Positions 17,623-26,800 of a stretch of DNA of 64,000 bases are shown here, one piece after another; the stretch's first letter is position 1, and every line of letters begins with the position of its first letter. The notes under the pieces are model-generated. The model was not told where the DNA came from, searched no databases, and saw nothing but the letters and a program-made list of their open reading frames with translations. Source of the stretch: Actinoplanes utahensis. Its GTDB lineage: Bacteria > Actinomycetota > Actinomycetes > Mycobacteriales > Micromonosporaceae. A program made the position numbers and the translations under genes. The DNA lies in assembly GCF_016862455.1 (NCBI RefSeq), contig NZ_BOMZ01000022.1, positions 1 through 64,000 of the forward strand. Reading direction: 5' to 3'.

Positions 17623-18310
17623 TGACGTCCTCCTGCCGGGTGTGCGGGGCGTCCTCGCGGCGCAGGTGGGCGACCGAGTTGAACAGCTCCGGCTCGGTAC
17701 CGCGCCAGCTACTGATCGAGCAGTTCGCGATCGCGGTCCGGTGGGCGAGCTCCATCAGCTCGGCCTCGCTCAGCTTCTCGGTGAGATAGCGGATCATCAG
17801 CACGGTGGCCTCGTGCGCGAAGAGGACCACCCGGGCGCCGGGATGGTCCTCGCGGATCTCGCGCAGCAGGGCGCGCAGCCGCAGCAACACGTCGGCCCAG
17901 GACTCGCCGCCCGGCGGCCGGTAGTAGAACTTGCCCAGCCGTTCCCGCCGGCGCGCCTCCTCAGGCAGCCGGGCCTGCACGCCACGGGCCGTGAGCAGGT
18001 CGAGGACGCCCAGTTCACGGTCGCGCAGGCGCTCGTCGACGACGACCGGGACGCCGCTGTCGCCGAGCGCGATCTCCGCGGTCTGCCGGGTGCGCAGGTA
18101 GGGCGAGACGACCGCCAGGTCCGGCGGGTTCTCCTTGAGGAACCGGCCGACGGCCTCGGCCTGCTCGCGGCCCTCCGGGGCGAGCGGCACGTCCGCGTCG
18201 CGTTCCGGGATGTCGATCGACTCCAGGCCGGCGGTCTCGGCCTCCTGGGCGGTCACGTTGCCGGTGCTCAGGCCGTGCCGGACCACGGCGAGCCACTCCA
18301 GTCGCTGCAT
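17606..18310 (-). CDS. histidine phosphatase (phosphoglycerate mutase-like)
   Basis: 234 residues. The catalytic RHG is at residues ~11-13 (AVVRHGLSTGN), with LAPEGREQAEAVG, YLRTRQTAEI, ERLRDRELG and the second catalytic His in LFAHEATVLMIRYL. A phosphohistidine intermediate is expected. The substrate is unknown; broad small-molecule or sugar-phosphate phosphatase activity is typical. ATG at 18310; it overlaps the dehydratase gene downstream. Confidence 0.9.
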   Translation of the reverse strand: MQRLEWLAVVRHGLSTGNVTAQEAETAGLESIDIPERDADVPLAPEGREQAEAVGRFLKENPPDLAVVSPYLRTRQTAEIALGDSGVPVVVDERLRDRELGVLDLLTARGVQARLPEEARRRERLGKFYYRPPGGESWADVLLRLRALLREIREDHPGARVVLFAHEATVLMIRYLTEKLSEAELMELAHRTAIANCSISSWRGTEPELFNSVAHLRREDAPHTRQEDVNAEPV

Positions 18311-18363
18311 ACCGGGCCCTTACCCCGGCACGCGCCGGGCTATCCCGCCCTTGCGCACCGGGG

Positions 18364-18421
18364 CTTTCTCAGCGCGGCCTTTCTCAGCGCGGCCTTTCGG
18401 CGCGGCCTTTCTCAGCGCGGC
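18364..18421. repeat. 15-bp tandem repeat at the end of the small gene
   Basis: Four units of CTTTCTCAGCGCGGC: 18364-18378, 18379-18393, 18394-18406 (13 bases, shortened) and 18407-18421. On the minus strand the last unit holds the gene's TGA (18412-18414), and two upstream-coordinate copies carry the same TGA. Confidence 0.85.
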
Positions 18422-18633
18422 GCGAACGCCTCCAGCGTGCGGGCCTGGTTGAGCAGGTCGTCCCGGGTGGCGCCGAGCTCCTCGATCGCGGCCCGCAGCG
18501 CCTCGGTGCCGCGGACGTCGCCGGCGATCTCGCGGGTGGCGGTGAGCACCTCCATGGTCGCGGCCATCGTGCCGGCGACGTCGGACAGCTTGCGGGACAT
18601 CTGTTCGCGCAGGAGCAGCAGCAGCGGATCCAT
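18412..18633 (-). CDS. small helical protein, unknown
   Basis: 73 residues from ATG at 18633 with GGAAGG ten bases upstream. Almost entirely helical (MDPLLLLLREQMSRKLSD, TMAATMEVLTATREI, LRAAIEELGATRDDLLNQARTLEAF); possibly a short coiled coil. The frame continues upstream without good starts. No named family is recognised. It sits before the histidine-phosphatase gene on the same strand, divergent from the GGDEF-EAL gene at 18773. Confidence 0.55.
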   Translation of the reverse strand: MDPLLLLLREQMSRKLSDVAGTMAATMEVLTATREIAGDVRGTEALRAAIEELGATRDDLLNQARTLEAFAPR

Positions 18634-18772
18634 CGGGCGGGCGCCTTCCGGTACGGGCGGCCGTGCGGCCACCGTTCGAGGCGTAGCGATCGGCCGGGCT
18701 GAGGCGGACTTGAGAACTGCGACGGGCCCGACATTCGCTACATCCGGGCGGCGCGGTCCCGATAAAACGAAC

Positions 18773-21082
18773 ATGCAGGTCCGACGCCGACTAGATCCGC
18801 CGCTCCTGACCGCGCTCAGCCTCCTCGTCTTCGTGCTGGCATGGTTCGTCACCGGGCTGTGGCACGTCTGGAGCCACCCGGTCCTGCCGTGGCTCACCCT
18901 GCCGGCGCTGTCGGTGGTGGCCACCTACGAGTGCGCCCGGACCGCCCGCTGCACCGAGCTTGACATCGACACCCGCAAGTTCTGGGGCCGTCTCGGCGTC
19001 GCCTGCGCGATGCTGATCCCGGCCGTGTTCAGCGCCATGTACGACGCGCTGGCCGGCCCGGAGCTGTCCCAGATGGTGTCGGTGCGTACCCAGTTCTGCT
19101 TCGGGCTGGCGCTGGCGATGGTGCTGATGGCGCTGCTGCGGCTGCCGACCTGGCAGCGCACCCGCGGCGACTGGCTGCGGTTCGCCCTGGACACCGGCAT
19201 CATCATGATCACCGCGGGGGTGCTGATCTGGCACTACTCGCTGAGCCGGATCGACTTCTCGGCGTCGCCGAACGCCACCCCGCGCTCGGTCATGGTGATC
19301 ATCGTGGTCGCCGGGGTCTCGCTGATCACCTTCGTGAAGGTGGCGTTCGCCGGGGCCGGCCGGCTGGACCAGGGCTCCCTCTACATCCTGTCCACCGGGG
19401 TCGCGCTGGCCGCGGCGACCGGGGCGGTCGCGCCGTTCATCGTCGACAAGCCGTACCTGCACACCTGCCTCGTCTCGTTCCCGATGTCGGAGATCACCGC
19501 GATCCTGGCGGCCCGTCGGCAGCGCCGGCGCCGGCACCTGCCACCGCCGGCCCGGCCGGCGCCGCGGCGGTTCAGCCTGGTCCCGTACCTCTCGGTCGTC
19601 CTGCTCTACGCCACGGTGCTGCACTACATGGCGCCCGACGGCGGCGAGAAACTGCTGATGGCGGTCGCCGCCACGGCGGTCACCGTGCTGGTGGTGCTGC
19701 GGCAGCTCACCACGCTGCGCGACAACGCCAGCCTGCTGGACACCGTCGACGCCAGCCTGAGACAGCTCGACCACCAGGTGACGCACGACGCGCTCACCGG
19801 GATCGGCAACCGGTCGGCGTACTCCGACGAGATCACCGCCCGGCTGGCCGCCGGCGAGCCGTTCGTGGTCGCCCTGCTCGACCTGGACGACTTCAAGGTG
19901 ATCAACGACCGGTACGGCCACCACACCGGCGACGCGCTGCTCCAGACGATCAGCCGGCGGCTGCGGGACCGGCTGCGCCAGGAGGACACCGTGGCCCGGC
20001 TCGGCGGCGACGAGTTCACCCTGCTGCTGCCCGGCCTGACCGAGGCCGCCACCGACGAGCTGCTGCGCGAGCTGCTGGCCGTGGTGCAGGCGCCGGTGCT
20101 GGACGGCAGCCTGGAGATGGCGCCGCGGATCAGCGCCGGCGTCACCGCGAGCCGCCCCGACGACACCGCCGGGGAGCTGCTGCGCCGCGCCGACGTGGCG
20201 ATGTACGCGGCCAAGACGGCGGGCGGCGGCCGCTGGACCTGGTTCGACCCGATCATGGACCAGCTCGCCGCCAGCGACGCCCGGCTCGCCGCCGACCTGC
20301 GCCAGGCGATCACCCGTGACGAGCTGTTCCTGCTCTTCCAGCCGATCGTCGCGCTGCCGCACGGCCGGCTCGCCGGGGTGGAGGCGCTGGTCCGCTGGCG
20401 GCACCCGGAGCACGGGCTGGTCTCGCCCGCCGTGTTCATCCCGCTCGCCGAGCGCAACGGCCACATCGTCGAACTCGGCCGCTGGGTCCTCGAACAGGCC
20501 ATCGGGCAGGCGGTCCGCTGGCAGCGCGAGCACGGCGCGGACGCGCCGGCCAAGGTCAGCGTCAACGTGTCGGCCCGCCAACTGGGCGAGCCCGGTTTCC
20601 CGGACGAGATGGCGGCGCTGCTGTCCGCGGCCGGGCTGGACCCGGCCCGGCTGGTCGTGGAGGTCACCGAGACCGCGGTGATGGGCACCGGCGTGGCCCT
20701 GGAGACGATCCGGGCGCTGGCCGGGCAGGGCCTGAGCATCGCCCTGGACGACTTCGGCACCGGCCAGTCGTCGCTCAGCCTGCTGGTGGAGTGCCCGGTG
20801 AGCTGGCTGAAGGTGGACAAGTCGTTCGTCGACGGGGTGACCACCCCGAGCCCGCAGGCGGTGATCGTGGACAGCCTGATCGGCATCACCGAGGGGCTGC
20901 GGATGCAGGCGGTCGCCGAGGGTGTGGAGACCGCCGAGCAGGCCGAACGGCTGCATCGGGCCGGGTACCGGTGGGCTCAGGGCTACCACTTCGCCCGTCC
21001 GCTGAGCGCATCCGACATCAGCCTGCTGATCACCGCGGCGAAGACGCCGGTTCCTGATTTTTCCTCTCATCACGGCATCTGA
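18773..21082 (+). CDS. membrane GGDEF-EAL protein
   Basis: 769 residues. Nine or so N-terminal hydrophobic helices (to residue ~310) form a sensor. GGDEF domain ~335-490 with intact LGGDEFTLLLPG. EAL domain ~505-755 with catalytic groups visible: VEALVRW, VSVNVSARQ, VEVTETAVM, LDDFGTGQSS, WLKVDKSFV and VAEGVETAEQ. Both cyclase and phosphodiesterase sites look competent, so it may be bifunctional or have one domain acting as regulator. ATG at 18773. A second GGDEF-EAL gene starts 38 bases after its stop. Confidence 0.9.
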   Translation: MQVRRRLDPPLLTALSLLVFVLAWFVTGLWHVWSHPVLPWLTLPALSVVATYECARTARCTELDIDTRKFWGRLGVACAMLIPAVFSAMYDALAGPELSQMVSVRTQFCFGLALAMVLMALLRLPTWQRTRGDWLRFALDTGIIMITAGVLIWHYSLSRIDFSASPNATPRSVMVIIVVAGVSLITFVKVAFAGAGRLDQGSLYILSTGVALAAATGAVAPFIVDKPYLHTCLVSFPMSEITAILAARRQRRRRHLPPPARPAPRRFSLVPYLSVVLLYATVLHYMAPDGGEKLLMAVAATAVTVLVVLRQLTTLRDNASLLDTVDASLRQLDHQVTHDALTGIGNRSAYSDEITARLAAGEPFVVALLDLDDFKVINDRYGHHTGDALLQTISRRLRDRLRQEDTVARLGGDEFTLLLPGLTEAATDELLRELLAVVQAPVLDGSLEMAPRISAGVTASRPDDTAGELLRRADVAMYAAKTAGGGRWTWFDPIMDQLAASDARLAADLRQAITRDELFLLFQPIVALPHGRLAGVEALVRWRHPEHGLVSPAVFIPLAERNGHIVELGRWVLEQAIGQAVRWQREHGADAPAKVSVNVSARQLGEPGFPDEMAALLSAAGLDPARLVVEVTETAVMGTGVALETIRALAGQGLSIALDDFGTGQSSLSLLVECPVSWLKVDKSFVDGVTTPSPQAVIVDSLIGITEGLRMQAVAEGVETAEQAERLHRAGYRWAQGYHFARPLSASDISLLITAAKTPVPDFSSHHGI

Positions 21083-21119
21083 CCTGCCGAAGTAGGGCAA
21101 CGTCGGGGTGGGGGTGGCG

Positions 21120-23519
21120 ATGAACGTACGTCAGAAGCTTCTGGGCGGTTATCTGCTGGTGGCTCTGCTGGTCGCGGCGACCGCCACGGTCGCCTGGCAC
21201 GCCAACGCGGCCTCGGCCGAGAAGGCCGCCACCCAGGAGGCCGTCCGGCTGGCCCAGGGCATCGCCCTCGACGTCACACTGGGGCTGCCGGTCGACACCG
21301 CGGACGAGATCGTCTCGCCGCTGTACTACAGCGCGACCGCGCTCAGCAACTATCTCCAGCGGCTGCACGAGATCCAGCACCGCGACGCCGTGGTGGTCGA
21401 CTACGCGAAGTACATCGTCGGCGACGTGGTCGTGGAGAACGTCGGCCGGTTCTTCGACCACGACCTCGGCAACGAGGTGGGCCGGACGATCGCCGACGGG
21501 AGGTCCCGGGTCTTCGTCGAGACCAGCGTCGACTACCCGGACGGCATCAAGCAGGTCGTGGTGCCGATGAACAACAAGGCCGGCAAGACGGTCGGCGCGG
21601 TGATCGTCGAATACACCCCGATCTACGACCAGATGATGGCCGCGACCCGCCAGTCCCAGCTGATCACCCTGATCGCCGCCGTGGTCGTCATCGTGCTGGT
21701 GATCGGCCTCGGCCTCGGACTGGCCGGCTCGCTCACCCGCCGGATCACCTCGCTCACCACCGCGGTCCGCACCATCCGCAACGGCGATTACTCCCAGCGG
21801 GTGCCGTGGGACGGCGGCGACGAGATCGGGCGGCTCGCCCGCGCCTTCAACGCGATGGCCGAACAGCTGGAACGCTCGGCCCGGGAGATCCTCGCCAAGG
21901 AGTACACCGACAGCATCCTCGCCAACGCCGGCGAAGGCATCTGCGGCATCGACGCGGAGGGGCGGGTCGCCTTCGCCAACGAGGCCGCCGGGCGGATCAC
22001 CGGGCTCGGCGTCGGCGGGCTGCTCCAGCGGCAGGCGTCGGTGCTGCTGCCGGAGGCCGGCGCCGGCCTGGTCAGCGGCACCCACGAGGGCCGTCTGCAG
22101 CGGCCGGACGGCACCGCGGTCCGGGTCGAATACACGATCAGCGAGATCGAGAAGGTCGGCGCGGTGGTCGTGCTGCGCGACGTGACCCGGCAGCGCGACC
22201 TGGAGTTCGACCTGCGCCACCAAGCCCTGCACGACGGCCTGACCGGGCTGCCCAACCGCAAGCTGCTGCTCGACCGCCTCGATCACGCGCTCGCCCGGTC
22301 CCGGGCCTCCGGTGAGGAGATCGCCCTGCTCTACCTGGACCTGGACGGGTTCAAGCGGGTCAACGACAGTCTCGGGCACAACGCCGGCGACCTGCTGCTG
22401 CGCACCGCCGCCGAACGCCTGACCAGCGCGCTGCGGCCGCACGACACGGTGGCCCGGCTCGGTGGCGACGAGTTCGCCGTGCTGCTGGAGGCCGCCGCCC
22501 GGGAGACCGTCGAGGAACTGGCCCGCGCCTGTCTCGACGCGATCGCCCGGCCGTTCGTGGTGCACGGCCGGGAGGCGGTGGTGACGGTCAGCATCGGCGT
22601 GGTCCCCGGCGCGGCCCGGTTCACCGACGCCGACGAGGTGGTCCGCAACGCCGACGTGGCCATGTACGCCGCCAAGGACGTCGGCAAGAACCGTTTCATG
22701 GTGTTCGAGACCCGGATGCACGAGCAACTGCTGGACCGCCTCGACCAGGAGAACCGCCTGCGCGAGGCGGTCCACCGCGGCGAACTGCGCCTGCACCTGC
22801 AACCCGTGGTGGCGCTGCCGGGCGGCCAGGTGTCCGGCGCCGAGGCGCTGGTCCGCTGGCAGGACCCGCAACGCGGCCTGCAGCAGCCGGGCTCGTTCAT
22901 CCCGCTCGCCGAGGAGACCGGCATGATCATCGAGATCGACCGGTGGATCCTCGTCGAAGCCTGCCGCACGGTCCGCCGCTGGCAGGAGGAGAGCCCGCAG
23001 ACCGCGCCCGCCTGGGTGAGCGTCAACCTGTCCGCCGCCCACCTGGAACTGCCGGACCTCACCGACCACGTCGCGTACGCCCTGACCACCACCGGCCTGT
23101 CGCCGCACTGCCTGACCCTGGAACTCACCGAGACCGTGATGATGCGCGACCTCGCGGTGACCTCGCCCCGCCTCGAGGAGCTGCGGCGGCTCGGTGTGAA
23201 GATCGCGATCGACGACTTCGGCACCGGGTACTCGTCGCTGGGCTACCTGCGCGACATCCCGGTCGACGTCCTCAAGATCGATCGCTCGTTCATCAACGGC
23301 CTGGTCGGCAACGGCCGCCAGCAGGAACTGGTCAGCGCCATCATGCAGCTCGGGCACACCCTCGGCCTGCGCGTCGTCGCCGAGGGCGTGGAGGACGCCG
23401 ACCAGCTGGCCCTGCTCACCGTGATGGGCTGCAAGTTCGCGCAGGGGTACCACCTGGGCCGCCCGCAGGCCGCCGACCAGCTCCGGGACAGCCTCGCCGT
23501 CCCCGCCTTCAACCGGTGA
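21120..23519 (+). CDS. HAMP-PAS-GGDEF-EAL protein
   Basis: 799 residues. Membrane helix ~9-28, an extracytoplasmic cache-like domain of ~160 residues (LAQGIALDVTLGLPVDTADEIVSPLYYS, SVDYPDGIKQVVVPM), second helix (LIAAVVVIVLVIGLGLGLAG), HAMP (SLTRRITSLTTAVRTIRNGDYSQRV...GDEIGRLARAFNAMAEQL), PAS (~275-370), GGDEF with LGGDEFAVLLEA, and EAL with AEALVRW, VSVNLSAAH, LELTETVM, IDDFGTGYSS, LKIDRSF, VAEGVED. Both catalytic sites are intact. GGGG precedes ATG 21120; GTG 21108 is an alternative. It could be cotranscribed with the preceding gene. Confidence 0.9.
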   Translation: MNVRQKLLGGYLLVALLVAATATVAWHANAASAEKAATQEAVRLAQGIALDVTLGLPVDTADEIVSPLYYSATALSNYLQRLHEIQHRDAVVVDYAKYIVGDVVVENVGRFFDHDLGNEVGRTIADGRSRVFVETSVDYPDGIKQVVVPMNNKAGKTVGAVIVEYTPIYDQMMAATRQSQLITLIAAVVVIVLVIGLGLGLAGSLTRRITSLTTAVRTIRNGDYSQRVPWDGGDEIGRLARAFNAMAEQLERSAREILAKEYTDSILANAGEGICGIDAEGRVAFANEAAGRITGLGVGGLLQRQASVLLPEAGAGLVSGTHEGRLQRPDGTAVRVEYTISEIEKVGAVVVLRDVTRQRDLEFDLRHQALHDGLTGLPNRKLLLDRLDHALARSRASGEEIALLYLDLDGFKRVNDSLGHNAGDLLLRTAAERLTSALRPHDTVARLGGDEFAVLLEAAARETVEELARACLDAIARPFVVHGREAVVTVSIGVVPGAARFTDADEVVRNADVAMYAAKDVGKNRFMVFETRMHEQLLDRLDQENRLREAVHRGELRLHLQPVVALPGGQVSGAEALVRWQDPQRGLQQPGSFIPLAEETGMIIEIDRWILVEACRTVRRWQEESPQTAPAWVSVNLSAAHLELPDLTDHVAYALTTTGLSPHCLTLELTETVMMRDLAVTSPRLEELRRLGVKIAIDDFGTGYSSLGYLRDIPVDVLKIDRSFINGLVGNGRQQELVSAIMQLGHTLGLRVVAEGVEDADQLALLTVMGCKFAQGYHLGRPQAADQLRDSLAVPAFNR

Positions 23520-23631
23520 CCGCCGGCCGTGACCGGGCGCCACCACCCGCCGGCCGCGTCCAGGCCGTACGCCGCGCCCACCTCGCGTGGACGGCCACGG
23601 GACCTCGCGTGGCCCGTACCCCTCAAGGTTG

Positions 23632-23740
23632 TCAGCGGTGACGGTGGAGGTCGCGGAGCAGCAGGATCTCGGCGCCGTGATGGATGACCTCGCGGTTGAT
23701 GTGCAGGATCAGGGAGTGGAAACGGCCACCGCCCACCTCG
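23632..23740 (-). pseudogene. remnant of a DinB-family protein
   Basis: The minus strand encodes a C-terminal DinB-like tail, EVGGGRFHSLILHINREVI followed by HHGAEILLLRDLHRHR and a stop at 23632. The HINREVIHHGAEI..LRDL pattern is the metal-binding end of this hydrolase/thiol-transferase family. Upstream the frame becomes unrelated and runs into the pulA terminator, so the rest is lost. Confidence 0.55.
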
Positions 23741-23772
23741 GCAGGCGGGTGAGCGGTGGCCGTGATCTGGGG

Positions 23773-23815
23773 TACCGGGCCGGCGCGAGGGTGGAAGGCC
23801 CGCGCCGGCCCGGTA
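23773..23815. terminator. terminator hairpin downstream of pulA
   Basis: Perfect 15-bp stem TACCGGGCCGGCGCG (23773-23787) with its complement at 23801-23815 and a 13-base loop. It lies 17 bases past the pulA stop. GC-rich, without a U-tract, as often in actinomycetes. Confidence 0.8.
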
Positions 23816-23832
23816 GCTCTCAGGACCGCATC

Positions 23833-26800
23833 TCAGTGCTGGACGAACACCGAGACGGTCCGGGCCGGGACGGTGAGCGTGCCGGTCGCCGCGGCGAACG
23901 AGGCGGTACGGGTCACCGGGTCGGCGGAGGACCGCTGGATCGGGTGCAGGGCGACCTTCTTGCCGGCGAGCGCGGGCACCGTCTGAGTGGCGGTGGTCGT
24001 GCCGGCGTTGAAGACGACCGTGATCGACTTGTACTGACGGTCCACGCCGCGGGCGTCGATCGTCATGGTGATCACGCCCGGGGTCTCGTTCGCGCCGGAG
24101 AGCGGGAACGAGACGCGCTGCTCGACCTGGGCGCCGGACGGGAGCCCGAAGGCCGGCGTGGACTTCCGGATCTTCAGCAGCTCCTGGTAGGTGCTGTTCG
24201 CCAGGTTGATAGCCGCGCAGTCCGGGATGAGGGACCTGTCGGCGAGCAACGGCTTGGCGTACGGGTACTTCGCCTCGTTGTCCGCCTTGGGCGGCAGACC
24301 GCGGCCGAACCCGTTGCCCTTCGCGCAGTCCCAGATGATCTCGTTGAACCAGTCGCCGGAGTTGAACGAGTTCCGGTCGAGGGACTTCGATCGCAGCCGC
24401 TCGCTGCCGGTGGTGACGAAGCCCGCGCCCTGCCCGAGCACCGTGGTGGCCAGCGCCACCGACTGTGCCCGCGCCCGGTCGGCGGCAGTGGTCGCCTGCG
24501 GCAGCTTGTACGCCAGCGAGTCGTACAGGATCTCGTTGTCGTGCGCGTCCACGTAGGTGATCACGTCACCGGGGTCGACCGTGTACCCGGCCGGCGCCCC
24601 GTTGTAGTCGACCTGCGAGCCCTTGACCCTCGCCCCCGACGAGTCGGTGAACGTGTAGTCGGCGAGGTTGCCGGTCAGACCGACCTTGATCAGGTCCTGG
24701 TAGTGCAGCAGGCGCGCCTTCTGCTCCGCCGCGGTGCCGTTGGCCGCGTCGCCGTTGGGGGCGCCGGCCAGACCGGACGCGAAGCCCTGGATGCGCGGGT
24801 TGCCGTCGAACGGGCCGCCACCGCGAACGGCGTCGCGGAGCCGGTCGTTGAACGTGCCGATCCCGGTGCCACCCATGTTGAGCTGCGTGGCCTGGATGAA
24901 GCGGGCGTCGTTCGCCACCTCGCCGAAGTTCCAGCCCTCGCCGTACACGTAGATGCTCTTGCCGTCGACGCCGTCCCGGGCGACCGTGAGCTTGTCGAGG
25001 GCCTTGCGCACCGCCAGGATGTTCGCCTTCGGGTGGTGGCCCATCAGGTCGAAGCGGAAACCGTCGACCTTGTACGCCTTGGCCCACGTCACGATCGAGT
25101 CGACGACGAGCTTGCCCATCATCGCGTTCTCCGGCGCGGTGTTGGCGCAGCAGGTGGAGTTGGCGACGGTCCCGTCGGAGAGCAGCCGGTGGTAGTAGCC
25201 GGGCACGATCTGGTCGAGCACCGACTTGGCGTCCGTGCCGGCGGCCGAGGTGTGGTTGTAGACGACGTCCATGACGACCCGCAGGCCGGCCTGGTTGACG
25301 CCGGCGACCATGCTGCGGAACTCGCGGGTCCGCTGGTCGGGGTCGGCTGCGTAGCCACCCTCCGGAACCGTGTAATGCAGCGGGTCGTAGCCCCAGTTGT
25401 ACCCGTCCGTCGCGGCGACCTCGGCGATGCAGGCCTGCTGCTCTTCCGAGTCGGCCGGCAGCGACGCCAGGTCGCAGGGCGGTTGCTGCTGGTCGGCGCG
25501 CTTCTCCGGGATGGTGGCGAAGTCGTACGCCGGCAGCAGATGCAGGTGGGTGACGCCGGCCTCGGCGATCTCCTTCAGGTGCTTCGTGCCGCTGGAGTCG
25601 ACGGTGAAGGCGCTGAAGGTGCCCCGCTTGTCCGCGGGCACGGTGCTGTCGGCGATGGAGAAGTCCCGGACCGACAGCTCCGAGATCTGGATCTTCGCGG
25701 GGGCGGTGGCGGCCGGCTTCCTCAGGGTGTTCCAGCCGGCCGGCGCGAGTGCCGGGTCGGACAGGCTGACGAACCGGCTGCGGGTGGAGTCGGCGGTGAG
25801 CGCGACCGAGTACGGGTCGGTCACCGACGCCGTGACGACCTTCTGCGCGGCGGGTTGCCACGCGGTCACCCGGAACTCGTAGAACTTGCCGGCCCAGTCG
25901 CCGCGGCCGGACCAGACGCCGGTGCGGTCGTTGCGGGTCAGCGGGACCAGGGCCGGGGAGGCCTGATCGGCGGTGTCGTAGACCTCGAGCTCGACGCTGC
26001 GGGCAGTCGGCGCCCAGACGGCGACGCTCGCCTTCCTTCCGTTGACGACCGGCCCCAGGTTCTCCTTGACGGCCGCGCCGTAGACATCGTCGAGGACGCC
26101 GGACAGCTGAACGCCGGAGGCGGAGAGAAGTTTGCCGGCGGCGTCGCGCTCGGTCACCACGACCTGCCCGCGCAAGATCTGTCCGATGTCTCCCGACTTG
26201 ATGTCGAACGCGCCGTACTGCCACAGGTGCGGGAACTCCTCGCGTTGACGCTCGGTGAGACCATTGCGCCGTGCGGCCAGCGAGATCGTGGAATATGTCC
26301 CGGTCAGCTCGCCGTCCGCGACCCCGATGCCGCCGTTCGGCGCGTACACCAGGTGGTAGACCTTGCCGTCCGTGCCCGCACCGACCGGTTGGAGGGTGCT
26401 GCCCGTGCCGGTCTTCCAGGCGATCGTGCCCCGGTCCAGCCAGACCGCGGCCGATTTGGTCACGTCCACCACGCCACCGCCGGCGGCGGTCTTCACCAGC
26501 GGCAGCAGGCGGGCCTCCTGACCGGCGAGCAGCCAGACCTCACGGCCCGCCTTGGCGAAGTCGAGGGACTGGTCGGTGGGCAGGTCCTTCTCGTCGCCCT
26601 TGTGGATGATGTAGCTCAGCGAGGTCGCACCGGCCGCGAGCGGCACCTCGAAGACCGCGCCGTAGGCGTCGACCCGGGACGGGAGCAGCGGGGTGGACCA
26701 GTCGGTCGGGCTCGCCGCGCCGGCCCAGACGTGCAGGCCCCAGCCGTCGTAGTTCCCGTCGGCCCGCTTCCAGTGCAGGATCGCCCTGTTCGGGTCCTGC

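Noticed and set aside
18791..23546. Long minus-strand ORFs opposite the two GGDEF-EAL genes
   Set aside because: Low-complexity His/Gln/Arg composition without domains; plus-strand frames carry complete catalytic motifs.
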